NCBI GenBank assembly: GCA_030374765.1
Contig: JARGXX010000105.1
Location: 1,302,001-1,366,000, forward strand
Length of the DNA: 64,000 bases
Direction of reading: 5' to 3'
Source of the DNA: Agarophyton chilense
Lineage: Eukaryota > Rhodophyta > Florideophyceae > Gracilariales > Gracilariaceae
Below are positions 23,971 through 36,300 of the stretch, one piece after another. The notes below the pieces were generated by a model. It ran no database searches and was not told the DNA's origin. It saw only the letters and a program-made list of their open reading frames with translations. Numbering within the stretch: position 1 is the first letter of the stretch; the number at the start of each line of letters is the position of its first letter. The position numbers and the translations under genes were made by a program.

Positions 23971-24964
23971 ATGGCTCGTGGCGCACCTCTGACACGCTCT
24001 GAACAGCTCGAAATCATGGAATTAGTAGGCCAGGGTATGATTCCAGCAGATATAGCCCGAAAACTCAAGCGCAGCCCAAAAACAATCAGCAACTTCATCA
24101 AAAACCCCGCTACATACGGAACAAAGCGTTCAACCGGCCGTCCTACGGCACTATCCCCGGCCGATAAGCGCGGAATTAAGCGAGAACTATGTCGCAACAC
24201 TTCATCTTGCGGGAAAATTGTCAAAAATCTAAATTTGCCTCTATCAAGATCTACAATATGGCGTGAAGTCAACCGTCAAAATTTGTTCAAGTACACAAAA
24301 ATGAGGAAATATTTTTTTTAAAAGATAATCACAAGAAAAGTCGAGTTGAATGGTGTGCTCAAAAGTCTTATTGGAAAACTGAATGGAATAATGTTATCTT
24401 TCCAGACGAAAAAAAGTTTAACCTTGATGGTCCAGATTGCTATAAATTTTATTGGCACGATCTACGAAAAGAAAAGAAGGAATTTGTGACTAGGCATTCA
24501 GGAGGCGCATCAGTAATGGTTTGAGCTGGAATCTCTACAAAAGGAGCAAATGATATGGCTTTTGTTGAAACTACAATGAACTCTGAGAAGTATGCTGAGG
24601 TTCTAGAAAACTATCTTTTACCTTTTTCATACTGTATGCATGGAGAAGAATTCATTTTTCAGCAAGATAATGCACCTGTGCATAAGTCTAATTTATGAAA
24701 CAGTGGTTCAATAGTCTAAATATGTCGGTTATGGAATGGCCTGCGCGCTCTCCTGACCTCAAACCTATCGAAAACATTTGGGGAATGTTGGCCCGAATGG
24801 TTTATGGCCAAGGAAGGCAATTTGATACAGTTTTTGATCTGAAGAATTGTATCAAAGATTGCTGGGAAAAGATTGACTGTAATGCTATCAATCTTTTTAT
24901 AGAATCAATGCCAAAGCGTTGTATAAGTGTTATACAGGCTAAAGGAGCAAAAATAAACTACTGA
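23971..24964 (+). pseudogene. Tc1 transposase (DD34E), broken
   Basis: The frame starts MARGAPLTRSEQ with a helix-turn-helix (IPADIARKLKRSPKTISNFI), then a GRPTAL hinge and a second HTH. It shifts frame in a T-run near 24312-24318. The catalytic domain follows: FPDEKKFNLDG (first Asp), FQQDNAPVH (second Asp) and SPDLKPIENIWG (Glu), with about 34 residues between the last two, which is the Tc1 DD34E spacing. A TGA at 24522-24524 stands where mariner-type proteins usually have Trp (MV-W-AG). A second frameshift near 24698 separates the last 89 codons. About 330 codons in all; inactive. Confidence 0.85.
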
Positions 24965-24984
24965 ACTCGCGTTAGAATAAAAAG

Positions 24985-25120
24985 GATGCAATAAAGGTTA
25001 TGATTTTGAAACAGTTTTTTTACTTGAAAATTTTTTCACACTGATTTTGTTAGTTTTACTGTAGCCAAAACGTCGATTTTTGGAAAATTTGCGCGAGGGA
25101 TATGATTTTGAAACAGACTT
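24985..25120 (-). repeat. Right IR/DR of the Tc1-type transposon
   Basis: Mirror image of the left end: inner copy at about 24990-25013 and outer copy at about 25093-25120, separated by about 102 bp. The reverse complement of the outer copy aligns with the left outer end over about 28 bases with few mismatches. Confidence 0.75.
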
Positions 25121-25122
25121 TA

Positions 25123-25993
25123 TCAGGACGACAACAGTAAATGAACTGCTTCTTGTGGTCCAATCAAGTTTGTTTTAACAACGTCAACAGGCCACACGTC
25201 TCTGAAAGAATTGTCCTTCGCCAGCAAACCTTCTGTTTACTTTTTGTTGTCCTTTTTTTTTTCTTTTTTTCTCCCCCGATTCTGCCGCTCAAAAAAAGGG
25301 TTTGACATTTCAGCTTGCGGGAGGATTCGTCCGCGCCAAGCATTGACAAAGCTCCAAAAGCCGACAGGCCTCACAACTCAAACTACGCCATGCGTTCGAA
25401 TAAAGAGTGGTTACGGCGTTTCTTACGGTGTAATTCCTCCACCAATGGTGGATTATTTGTCGATAAGAACCTCAAAGTAGCTTGACTGGCGGGTCCTCTT
25501 CTTGTAGGGTGTCTGTCATCTTACAGAATATGTCAAACGTAGGGAATAATAGCAAGACTACTCAACGCCAATGTTAAAATTTTTATTGGGAAATGAAGGA
25601 AAATTTTGTAAAAATTCAGAAATGTCCATTAGTTATGTCATCTTAAGTACCGAAATCTGGTCATGTTCAGACATTTCTTAAAACAGGTCACTATAGCCTC
25701 TCTGAAAACTAAATGATATAAATAAGAGATTCAGCGTTTTTAGTCATTTACTACAAGGTTTGCAATTGAAAAATAATAAGGACATTAAATTCTCTCACAA
25801 ATTGGAGACATTATATAGTTCATACGAATGATACCTTTTCATATCGCTGTTTTTAACGATTTTCTTTAATTGACAATCAATAGCTACCTAGACCATAAAT
25901 CTTTCCGAGACGTAATCTTTTGTAATACACTCATCAAACCCTACAATAAATGACACGATTTCATATTTTCAATGATACAATCTTCAGACAAAA
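25123..25993. other. AT-rich stretch, no gene recognised
   Basis: About 870 bp between the DNA transposon and a family C LTR. An 89-codon frame at 25211-25480 begins inside a T-rich tract and has no recognisable feature. Confidence 0.45.
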
Positions 25994-26597
25994 TGCAGTA
26001 TCGGCTCTACGGAGAGAGCCTTAGAAATTTTTCGGGACTGCCGAATGGGTCCTTGCGACTAAGGTTTAGGTGTGGTAGAGCACAACACTAGCGAGCTAGA
26101 ATGGGGGCTCCACTCGCCAATAAGGGTGATTGGTACTATAAAACTGACAACTACTTGTTTTAGTTTGTCCGGATCTCCGGTTAAAGAATCTTGAACAAGC
26201 AACCATTGAGTCTTGTACCCGTTTGTTATCTCTTTTAATTTGGAGTCGGCGCTCCTCTCTGTGCTTTTAGTACAGTGCACAGGGGTGAGCGCCGCACGTA
26301 AGAATATTTAGATATAAACTTGGATAGCCGACTTATTATTCTACAGTACAGGATAAAGGTTTCCACGTGGCTACCGACTACAGTATATGCACCGTTTCCA
26401 ATTCGGTATTTCCCCCCAAAGGTTCGAATCCGATGCGTCGTGGCAGGCCAAAATCCCACGTGTAACATACCACCTCACGGACCATCTGCGGGGTGCCGCT
26501 TCATAACTTCATCCTAACCGTTGCACTCACTTATGAGTATCATCATACTTAGCCAAAAGAATCTTTCACCGGTATTCCGACAGTGCAGAATACTACA
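25994..26597 (+). repeat. LTR, family C, isolated copy
   Basis: A 604-bp copy matching 11835-12501 and 51902-52519 throughout. It starts TGCAGTATCGG (G-to-C-type change in the usual TGTA) and ends GAATACTACA. No target duplication is visible (caaaa on the left, catga on the right), so it could be a solo LTR with lost repeats or the 5' LTR of a deleted element. It contains ggttcgaatcc at 26421-26431, a B-box-like sequence. Confidence 0.75.
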
Positions 26598-27970
26598 CAT
26601 GACACCAAACCTTTACTGAAGATGCTTTAATCGAGCCCATAAGTGTTGCACGGTCCTATCCCGTTTACCACTGTTCCTCAAACACTTGGGCTTCGCTCGA
26701 GAACTAGAAATGAGGTTGGACTCATCCCACACCTCACTTCGTGTCACCTGCTACCGTTTTTGGGCTCCGTGCGAGACCATACGTGGTGCACGGGCTCAAC
26801 CCATGCATCATTGTTCCTTGAGCACTTGAGCTTCGCCCGAGTACTTGAAGTGAGGTTGGGCTCAGTCCACACCTTACTTTATGTTGTTCGCTCTGCTACT
26901 TTCGCTAAAATCTTAAAAGAATTAAGTAAGAAATTCTGGAGCGAAAAAGACTTGATATTCTACCATGTTTTGTTGTTTGCATACATATGTAGATTAATAG
27001 CCGAAGGTGTTCTTAATTTGCTTGTATCGAGAGTATTTGATCGTTTTTCTTATCGAATGGTACGGTGATAAGCACTTAGCGATTGAAATTTTATCTCTCC
27101 TAAGATTTGTAGCATAGCACTTTCAGCTTTATGCACGGCTTTCAACCATAGCTAGTCCTCATTTAGTTGTTAAATGCAAGTAATAGACTTGTGCTGAAGT
27201 TCAACGTGCTCTATCAAATCTTTGAAACGGTAGTAAGCTGATTTCAACCCAGTTTTGTTCCAAAGATTGTTTGAGTAGTTCTTCAGCAGTCTTCGTCTGG
27301 TCTCTGCTGTACTTAATAGTCGCATAGGGACTAACTTTCTTTTCTAACACTCATCCTTTCACAATACGACGAGCTCAATAAAGCTCTTCGGGAGCTCTGG
27401 TACAAACCTTTTTATGAGTATAGCCGGACGTTGCGGTGTTTGAGGTACACGTACTGGATTTGTTTGTCTCACTGTTGTCGATCTCGGTGTCACTAAAATC
27501 GAAAAACATGTCAGAATGGATCGTTCCAGGTGATTTTTCCTTCGCTCAAGCAAAAACAAGCGGTTTCTCAGTTCTTTCTGCCAAACTCCCATTTTGCTGA
27601 TGTCAATCTCACTCTCCGTTCAACCCTCCTCGAAACTATTATTTGTACTTGACAAAAGTGAGCGGCATTCTTGTTTCCAAATTCTATGTTCCATTCTACT
27701 AATCTGCCGTGGCATTTTAAAACCCGATCCATTTCCTCCTCCTTGGATATCTTTTTTCACACCAAGGCGCTCCATGATTCAAAAAAGCCCGCCCGCCAAG
27801 CTAAGTATGGTAATCGATGCTGAATGAGCATGGAATCATCTCAAAGAACGTTGAAATTGCAAGAGTTCGATGATCCGAGGCGTAGGAAGCGAATAAAAAG
27901 ATGTGAGGATCGCCTCTTTGACAGTCCTCCGCTATGAGAGCGCCATGAACTTTTGCACTCGACACATAGC
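26598..27970. other. Unassigned region with a 140-bp two-copy tandem repeat
   Basis: Two related units start at about 26673 and 26813 (gttcct-tgagcactt-ggcttcgcccgag and following), so the period is about 140 bp. The rest has no recognisable gene: frames at 26643-27068, 27359-27592 and 27594-27827 show no domain. It may be internal sequence of the element that left the family C LTR just upstream. Confidence 0.4.
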
Positions 27971-29092
27971 ATGTCATCTCAAACAAATATAAAGCTAGCC
28001 AAGAGACGTTTTGAGAACTACGCAACGCTGAAGAATGCCAATGATCCAATAACCGTTAACAAAGACAGTTCTGTCCTAGGTCTTAATCTATTGGCCGACT
28101 ATTGCAGATTTGGAACGTCACAAGCACTCAAAAAGGATTCTATGAGAGGAGATATAAAAGTATTAAGGACAGTTTATTGCGAAAAAGGCCATGATCAAAC
28201 CTGGTTTGTTCATGAAAATGGAAGTGCAAGGGGTAATCTATTAATAGTTAAATCAGATCTCGATCTTTTGAGAAAAGCACATCGTGTGCACCTATAGCGC
28301 TTTGGAGCAGTTACGATGCGTGCGAGGCCTATAACGCCAAAACATATTTGCTATATTGCCGAAAAGTTTTGGTACGGAAGTGGTAAACCAAGTGCAACTG
28401 ATATCGCTCTACACTCAGTGACGGTTTTAGGTCTTAATTTGGGTCTGAGATACGATGAGATATCAAAGCTTAAAATTGATAACGTTTCCGTATGGTCCGG
28501 TAGAATAACTATGACTCTATGTGAGTTCATAAAGAATTGAACAGTTCAAAGAAAGTACACAGTTCGATAGTGGGACAGTAACAGTGGACTTCGCCATTCT
28601 TCGTTGATGGATCTTTTTGTGGCAGTATTTTCGTGGTTGGTCATCAAAGGAAACACGAGTGGTTTTCTCTTCTGTGAAATCAAGAGCACAAAAGAAGGAG
28701 AAGCGTTAAAAGTGTCAAAGAATTGGACGTGCATGAGCTTCAAATATGTTCTTAAGAAGCGTCTTTCACAAATTGGAGTAGGTAGAGGTGATCTTGAGAT
28801 GTTCACGGGCCATTACATAAAGCGTGATAGCGTACAACTGTACAAATCGCGTGGATTGAAGGATAAGATGGTAATGGAATTGATTCAAATGAGTGGATAT
28901 AACGCGTATGCAAACTACTGCGAGGTTTATAATGACTGTGCTCAAAAGGAGCTGCCTCGGTTTCCGGCGTGGGAACAGTCCGTATCACATGCGAAGACAC
29001 TTGTGAAGGAGGGAAACATAGTTAAAGATGGTATTAACTTTAGGGAGTGGTTGAAAGAAATGGACCTGGTGGAAGAAGAAGTGCAAGTTTAG
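27971..29092 (+). pseudogene. Tyrosine recombinase (Crypton-like) with three in-frame stops
   Basis: One reading frame of 374 codons from the ATG at 27971 is broken only by TAG at 28295, TGA at 28538 and TAG at 28568, with no frameshift. The N-terminal part looks like a core-binding domain. The catalytic part has LGLNLGLRYDEISKL (box I Arg), a GFLFCEI strand, then FTGHYIKRDSVQLY (His and Arg region of box II), and NAYANYCEVYN near the end, where the catalytic Tyr is expected. Such stand-alone YR proteins occur in Cryptons and related eukaryotic elements; DIRS and Ngaro elements also carry them, but no RT or RNase H lies beside this one. No element ends were found. The protein looks otherwise well preserved, so the stops may be recent. 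Confidence 0.65.
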
Positions 29093-29370
29093 AGGATCAT
29101 ATTGGGCTCTGCAAACCATGAGTTGGGCGCCCTACTGCATTCCGCCGCCGTCGCTGAAATGCCGCACTTTTGGTTGGCATGATGCTCCATTTTCAGCTCC
29201 TTGCTTGGCTTTGGCGCCGTTTCTGGCGCAACTGGCGTGGGATCAACCGCATGTGACGCGGTTTATGCGAGGGTGCCCGCAGTGGAGCCAGCAGCCGAAC
29301 TATTTGTGTTGTGCACATTCGGTGATATACTGGGAGCCGCAGCCAATGACGCTGCTGTGGCTTCAGAGGG

Positions 29371-29796
29371 TCATGGATGCTGCTGAGCGCTTTTAGCGTT
29401 TGTAGGGTTGGGGTAAGTGGGGGCTTGTTCTAGAGCAGCTGTACTGCTGGTTGCAGTGGAGGCACCCGGTAGAGACTGGGGGCTCAGCTCAGAAGCACCA
29501 CTGATTTGTTGCGCAGGAAGTCTTTCCAGCACCCCGTTTCCCAGCCAATTTCGATCTACCACTTCATGACTGTTTGCAGCGTCGTCTGCATTCTCCCAGA
29601 AGCCGCCGAAGCCGACAAAGTCGGACTGCTGCTTTTCATCGTCGTCAAATTGGTCAACGTCACCACCATCGAATAAGTCATCGTCGCAGTCGTAATCGTC
29701 AGCGACAGCGCGCGTGCGGGCGTTTGGCTGTGCGGCCGGCGACGAAGGCTGGTCTTCGTCGTCCTCGCTGACAGATGGTGCTGCAGAGGTTGGCAA
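29371..29796 (-). CDS. Acidic, disordered small ORF
   Basis: A 141-residue minus frame. The middle is strongly acidic (YDCDDDLFDGGDVDQFDDDE), followed by a short FVGFGGFWENADD segment and a Ser/Ala/Pro-rich tail. No family is recognised. It may be a genuine small acidic protein, an exon, or a shadow of low-complexity DNA. Confidence 0.3.
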   Translation of the reverse strand: MPTSAAPSVSEDDEDQPSSPAAQPNARTRAVADDYDCDDDLFDGGDVDQFDDDEKQQSDFVGFGGFWENADDAANSHEVVDRNWLGNGVLERLPAQQISGASELSPQSLPGASTATSSTAALEQAPTYPNPTNAKSAQQHP

Positions 29797-30395
29797 GCAC
29801 AGCCGCGGAGCCTCACGGATGTTAGTGGTTGCCGCCCAGGGGATTCAGATGAATTCGCACGCCGCTTTGCATTCGGTTCTGCGTCCTATTTTGGTAGTTG
29901 TCACGGCGAATCCTCGAACGAATTTTCAGTCAGGCCCATTAATTTTACTATATTTTAGGGGGGTGGCAATAAAATTCCCAAAAAAGGGTTCGCACAGCAG
30001 GTAATGTCTGGAATTTTCTGGAGGTTAATTCTTTGCGCCAAGCGTTCCTCAAAAGCATGACGCCCATGTATATAGCGCATCTCTCGCTCGGCACTTTCGA
30101 GACCACCTATTCTTCTTCCTGTCTTTCAGACATCGTAGTTTGCACACTCTCGGCGCCCGTTCCGCTCTTTTCGCGCTTTTCGACAGCTCTTTCTGCCTTT
30201 ACGGGTTTTTTCCTCGCTTGGTTCTTGTTGGCTTTCCGCGTTTATTTACTGGCACTAGCGCTGCGTTTTTCTTGCGCTGCTTTGATTAAGCCATCCCGCC
30301 TACTATTTTGCTTTTCCACTGCATGCACTCTCCCCGATGACTGACTGGCAGAGGTTGGTGTATCAGTCCCAGAGCATACAGTTGTCGGACGGTGT
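29797..30395. other. Left flank of Gypsy-1, no gene recognised
   Basis: Unassigned sequence up to the Gypsy-1 insertion. A 103-codon frame at 30033-30344 has no identifiable feature. The last five bases before the LTR (ggtgt, 30391-30395) pair with gttgt at 49184-49188 as a probable target duplication. Confidence 0.45.
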
Positions 30396-30947
30396 TGTAG
30401 TATAGTGACCTACATAAAAAAGGTAATGATTGCTACGTGTTGGAACTGGATGGGTTTCGGCATGTGCCTCGTACAACAGTGGTTCAGTTAAAAAAATTTG
30501 TATAGCCTTTCCCAAATTTAGTATTACACAGAGAAGATCAAGTAGATAGGGAGTCAAACTTCAAGTGCACCTCCCCGTGGCCACGTAGCGAGAAGCGCCA
30601 CCGTAGGTCGGGTGGCTGGTGAGACATATATCTTCACCAAGCATGGCAACTCCGGTCACTATTGTACACTTAAGCACCTACTAAAGTACTTTTACCCATT
30701 TTGGTTTTTACAGTCGACCATGAAGGCATGTCTGGTGTCCGTACGGTTTTTCGGACCTTCATGCCCTGTGCATTACCGTCTATCAACGTAGTCTCAGTAC
30801 GCCCGCCGTTCCTGTTGCACCCTTTAGTGGCTCTTGCTGCCATACCTGACAGGTATCTTCAATATCCGCCTCTTAGGCCGAGCCCGTTGTGCGCTCCCTA
30901 AAACCAACAGGTCTTACACCTCCGCTACATTTTTGGTTTATACCACA
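30396..30947 (+). repeat. Gypsy-1 5' LTR (family A)
   Basis: 552 bp from TGTAGTATAG to TATACCACA, with inverted ends. It matches the LTRs at 18242-18790 and 40292-40796/49133-49183, and the truncated reverse copy at 9575-9950. Confidence 0.88.
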
Positions 30948-30951
30948 TTTT

Positions 30952-30965
30952 TGGACTCCCGATTT
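30952..30965 (+). promoter_or_regulatory. Candidate primer-binding site of Gypsy-1
   Basis: Four bases after the LTR lies TGGACTCCCGATTT. It begins with TGG, the complement of the tRNA CCA end. Gypsy-2 has the related TGGTCTCCCCACTT in the same position, so both probably use a similar tRNA primer; I cannot name it. Confidence 0.5.
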
Positions 30966-31410
30966 AGAATTTGGTGTTCACCACGTTTGGAATTGAAAGG
31001 GAGGATTTGGGGTTTAATCTGTACCGTTTGGTGAAGGAGTCACTAAATAGCAACTGCTGAGTCATTTGTTTACCTTAGTGGAGAAATCATCGAAAAACGC
31101 GCCGAGACGCGTCACTTTAGCGCTTACTGCACCAGTTGGTGGTCTTCTCGCATGAGAAGGATTTGCACAACCAATTGTAGACAACCCGGAGGAACTTTTT
31201 CAGAAGCCTAGAACCACTCAGGTCGATGCGACAAGACTAGAGACAGAAAGTCCCTCGACAGAAGCCCGAAATACGAATGTGGTTGGTAAAAAGAATGACC
31301 ACCCTGGTCCCCGTTTAGATATCGATTAAATTACACGTGTAGTGGTGAATCGGGCCTATCAGGAAGTGATGGACTGTGTGCCGGTATTTATCATCAATTA
31401 CCTCTAGAAC

Positions 31411-33229
31411 GTGGTAAGAGGACAAAGCGACCAATTGCTAGCGCTGTCCTTACAGATCCATGGGGTTTGTGAACCCTCAGTAAACAGCGTCAAGGTGGAG
31501 GCCCAAGCTGCTTTTCAGAAAACTCATCGTATTTCCGATATTCAAACTAACCTTCCAACTTCGCAAACTAGTGGTACGCGGCACGACCGATATCGGAGAG
31601 GTGCAGAGCCTCCGGTGATTGAGGGCCCAGGGTATTGTTACCTACCGAAACCTGTTGGTAGAGCTGCTCAGAGAACCATTGGCGGAGAGCATGGTGGTAG
31701 AGGTGGGTTTCCGAGCTCGGAAGAGAAGCGACACCGACGACCATCTTTTAAGAGAAAGAAGAAAACCAAAATGTCGAATAGAAAGGTGCATCGGCTGAAC
31801 CCTGACACTTCGAGCTCGGAAACCGAATCTGGTGGGTCAACGAATGACAACCGAAGATATTCACGGAAACGCAGGAAGGATTCTCATTGCCATGATGGGA
31901 TAAATAACCGAAAGTGTAAGACCAAACGGTATGACGCGTCGGAGTCAGATTCTGACACCGCTCTCGAGCTACAGGGAATCGCTTCGTTGAACGACCTTTT
32001 TACAAAGGCGGTCGACTCTCACATCTATAAGTTGGAGAACAGGAACTCTGATTACACCAAAGAGGTGGCTCAGAAAATAACTAGGCATCACCGGAAGCTT
32101 AATTTCTACATGGGGTATACTCGTGTTTCGGGAGATGACCCCATCGCTATTATCGACTTTCTTCAGAGATTCAAGAGATCTTGTGACCAAAATGGTTTTT
32201 CAGAAGGTGCATCGATGTTGTTATTACAGTTGTACCTAAAACTCAGGCCGGCGACGTGGTCTACAGCCCCTTACAGAGCAATACCATAGCCGGGGATGAT
32301 GAGCAAACGAAAATTCTGACTACGTATCTTCAGGTGGTGAGCTTCTTCTTGGAAACCTATGCAACCGATGAGGTGATGCAGGAGGCCTATTCTGAGGTGC
32401 TCAAACACCGTCAACGAGCAGGAAAACCCAAATTGGATTACACGCGCTCGCTCTGTGCGACGGCGTCCTGATGCGGTAGCGTTTTTGCTTCTGCATGGTT
32501 GAAATAAAAGCATGCTGATAACATTGATAAACAAGTATAGTCGCAGGTCAGAAATAACCTTGGTACAAACCGTAAGGTTTATTACAACGCACTGGCGCGT
32601 TATGCGCATGGCCTAGGAGATACGCTACGAATGTGGAAAAGACATTGGGTCCCATACCGAACGGGACAAAGAATAAACCGAAACTGTCAGTCTTCGGTAT
32701 CGAAGAAGCAACGACGACCGTTGACGGATCAGCCGTTCACACACCTCATGGGCAAGCGATTCATCTGATCGACACCTCTATGGTGGAGCAACAGTCGTTT
32801 CTCAGTTCCAACTGGTCGAGTTCAGTATCTTGTGGGATACCAGCGGAACCACCGTCGACTCCTTCAACGATTTTATCTGATCCACCCCACCAGGTTTTAG
32901 CAGTACCATATGCTAACCAAGTTGGTGCGCGCCCCTTATACAGGACAGCAATGCCATTCTCTAATAAGACCCAACCAAAACCAACCACAATCGCATTAAG
33001 AGATCCTGCAACAGGCAGCACCCTTGGCTGGTTTTCCTTATCTCCCCAGCATTTGGCGACACATTGTGGCAGCGTGGCTCCTCAGATACGAGCCATGCTC
33101 CTACAGATTCGGCAGCAGAATCATCGGGAAGTCTTCGGTTTCTTACCCGCAGCGGCTCGTCCTGAAAGGAACGCAGATGTGCCCCCTAGGGCACCTCAAC
33201 AAATCCATTTGGTCACGGATGGAACTTAG
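31411..33229 (+). pseudogene. Gypsy-1 gag
   Basis: The piece at 31411-32289 begins with a basic, Ser-rich region (RRPSFKRKKKTK and RRYSRKRRKD) and then a capsid-like helical segment (DDPIAIIDFLQRFKRSCDQNGFSEG). A frameshift near 32250 leads to 32256-32471, and further breaks lead to 32633-33229. The true start may lie upstream of 31411, since coherent sequence with two stops extends back to about 31180. A degenerate zinc knuckle (CWSEGHPP) may lie near 33270. Confidence 0.6.
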
Positions 33230-33334
33230 GAATCTCAGCTTGTCCATAAGGTGGAAAAGGCCAACCTGTTGGAGTGAAGGCCACCCCCCAACGGTGCCCA
33301 CTCGGAAGGTCTTCCACTACCATGTGGTTCAAGT

Positions 33335-36300
33335 ATGGATGAATACCCATTGGTCACTGGAGAGGAAGATATTATGGATGACCCAGTCACTATATGCTCC
33401 CGCATCCACAATAACTACAAGGTAAACATCCCCCTTGGGCTTACTACTACCCATCTGATTCCATGTGTTACCGTTCTGGATACAGAAGCGGGACCCAATC
33501 TGGTGAATGTCAGACTACTACCACTAAGGTTGTTGGACAAGATACAGCCCTGCACATTGCAGAATCTACTTGTGGATGCTAACAATGGACCTCTTTCGGT
33601 CCGTGGCTACCTTACCCTTATTTTCATGGTTTTAATACTGAAGGTAAGGGTCCGCTTTATCGTGATCAACCAACTGGCAACAGAATGAATTTTGGGGACA
33701 TCGTTCATCGATCGCCACATCAGGGAGATATTTCCCAGATCCCGGACAGTTCTTCTTAACAATGGACCCCGCATTGTCACTATTGGTAAGCGCCAAGGAC
33801 CCCAGAAAAAGAACACCAGACGGAAGATTGCAAACCAATCAGCAATTAAAATATCCCATAAGGTCTGGTTAGCCCACAGGATATCAAGTCCACCTTCCCA
33901 TTGAATGGTAGTACAAGTCACATATTTGCGACCAGGTATGGTATCCCTTCAGAACCATGCCAAGTTGATGGATAAACAAAAGAACTTGATGGCAAATGGA
34001 ATTGTCGATAATATACCGAACAAACCGTTAAAGGTATACCACAAGAACTTCAGCAACCACATGGTAAAGCTCCCCCAAAATACCGTTATCGGCTTAGCGC
34101 TCCGGGCGCCAGTTCACATCTTCGCAATGAAACCATCATGGTCTCACGTGGATGTGTACGTGAAGGAGCTAGAGGTGAGGGAAAATGAAAACCAGAAAGT
34201 AAAGAAAAACGCCGAAAACGGAGAAAAGACCGACATTAACATAGAAGTGGAGAGGGTGAAGGATTGGAGAGAAGAAGTAAATATCAGCCTTAAAGGTGAA
34301 GAAGCCAAAAATGGATACTCTCCCTACTCTAACCGATCGAAATTATGTGGTTTGGACCGCTGGGTGCGATAAAAGCAACCCAGCATCGCATAGACTTGGT
34401 TCCAGGCCCCAAGCCTATTCATCAGCAACAGTACCGGGTCAGTCTAAAAGCCCGTGAAGTAGAAGTACAGGAGGTGCAGAGAATGCTCCATGAAAGTGTG
34501 ATTGAACCCGCAGGTGCGGAATGAGCAAGCCTTGTGGTGCTTGTACAAAAAACGAAGGGAAACCCGAAGGCAGTTCTGTATCAACAATCGGAAGTTGAAC
34601 GCCGTTACGATAAGGGAATCATATCCTATGCCAAGAATTGATGTATGCATCGATTTCCTAGTGGACGCAAATATATTCACCACTCTGGATCCAAACTGTG
34701 GTTATTGGCAAATATAGTTACCCCACGAGGACAGAGATAAGAACGCGTTCATATTTCACGCTGGACTCTACCGATTCCGGAGGATGCCTTTTGGTTTACG
34801 AAATGCGCCAGCAACCTTTCAACGGGCTCTTGACATTATACTGTCAAAAGTGAGGTGGAAAACCGCATTGGTGTATATTGAAGACGTGGTGACCTACACC
34901 AGAACCGTGGAGGAGCACCACGAACACGTCCGTACCGTACTGGATCTCTTGAGAAAGGCGGGAGTATCTCTGAAGTTAAGGAATTGTATGTTTTTCGACC
35001 AGAAATTGAAGTATCTAGGGCACACAATCAGCCTTGGAAAAGTTCGAGTATCCAAACAAAACCTCAAAGTGGTACAAGAAGCCAAAATCCCGAGAATCCA
35101 AATGAATATACGCTCCTTCATAGGTTTATGCAACGTCTACCGCAGGTTTACCGAAGGATTAGCATGGATAGCAGCCCTTCTAAACCGACGTCTCCAAAAC
35201 GGTCATCTAGAAAGGTTTGTGTATATATAATACGATGAACTGGACACCTTTCATCTCTTGAAAGTGGCGTTGCTTTCGCCTCCCATATTGGCATTACCGT
35301 AAGCGGGGAAGCCATACACATTGGATACTAATGTCTCGGACTCCCAAATTGGTTGCTCTTTAATGCAGGAGCAAGACAATGGATCGAAAGCACCACTTGG
35401 TTACTGGAGCTGAGCACTCACAAAGACGGAACAAAACTACTCCGTCACGAAAAAGGAATGCCTCGCCGTGGTATGGAGCTTTTCAGATTTGCGAACTTAT
35501 CAATATGGTGCTTGTTTTACAGTACGAACGGATTATGAAGCCTTACGGTGGATATTGGGGTTTACATACGCCTCCGGACGGTTAGCGCGCTGGAAACTCC
35601 GACTCTCGGTGTTTGACTATGAAGCCTAATACCACCCTGGTATAAAAAAATCCAGATCGCGGATGCGATTTCCTAGTTAAATACCGATGGGATGGACACC
35701 GAACTGGTGCAAGATTACACCCCATGCTCCACGATTCTGCTGGCACAACCGTAGAGTAACGAAAAACAAGAAGGACTGCGGGATGATGAAGAATAAGAGA
35801 GGAAGGAGTCACTCGTAAGAGTACGAGCTATCGAAGAACGGGAGAAAACTTCCATAACCTGATAGGAACTCTTCCGATCGCAAACTAAGGACACCTACTT
35901 CAGAATATTGAGCAACCAAGATGGTGTGAAAGGATCACAGTTCGATATAGACCATGAATGCTACCTGTTGCGTCGTTCTATCCTGGACGGAGCACTTCAG
36001 AACGTGGTACCAGTGTCCTTACGCCGGAGGATATTATATTTAGGGCATTACCCAGGACCCGAAGGTCATCCAGGAGCCACATGGTTATATTATACCTTGA
36101 GGAAACACATATACTGGCCCCACATGGCCCATGATGTCTAAACCTATACGGCTCGCTGCGCCTCGTGTGTAAAGACTTGAGGTGGTTTACGAAAGCACAG
36201 AAAGTATTTGAAGCTTTTCACCGCGGATAAGCCTTTAGAATTGGTAGTTGTTGTCATCCTGGGCCAACTGCCAAAAATCTCAGAAAGTTACCGATTCGTG

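Larger units (their letters stand above)
23823..25120 (+). mobile_element. Tc1-type DNA transposon with double inverted/direct repeats
   Basis: A 1298-bp element flanked by TA at 23821-23822 and 25121-25122, the Tc1/mariner target site. The outer ends are inverted (gtttcaaaaacatatccctt at about 23829; reverse-complement match at about 25097-25115). A second, inner pair lies about 102 bp inside each end (gtttcaaaag at 23931; tgattttgaaac at about 25001). This two-repeats-per-end layout is the IR/DR form known from Sleeping Beauty and related Tc1 elements. The interior encodes a broken transposase. Confidence 0.88.
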
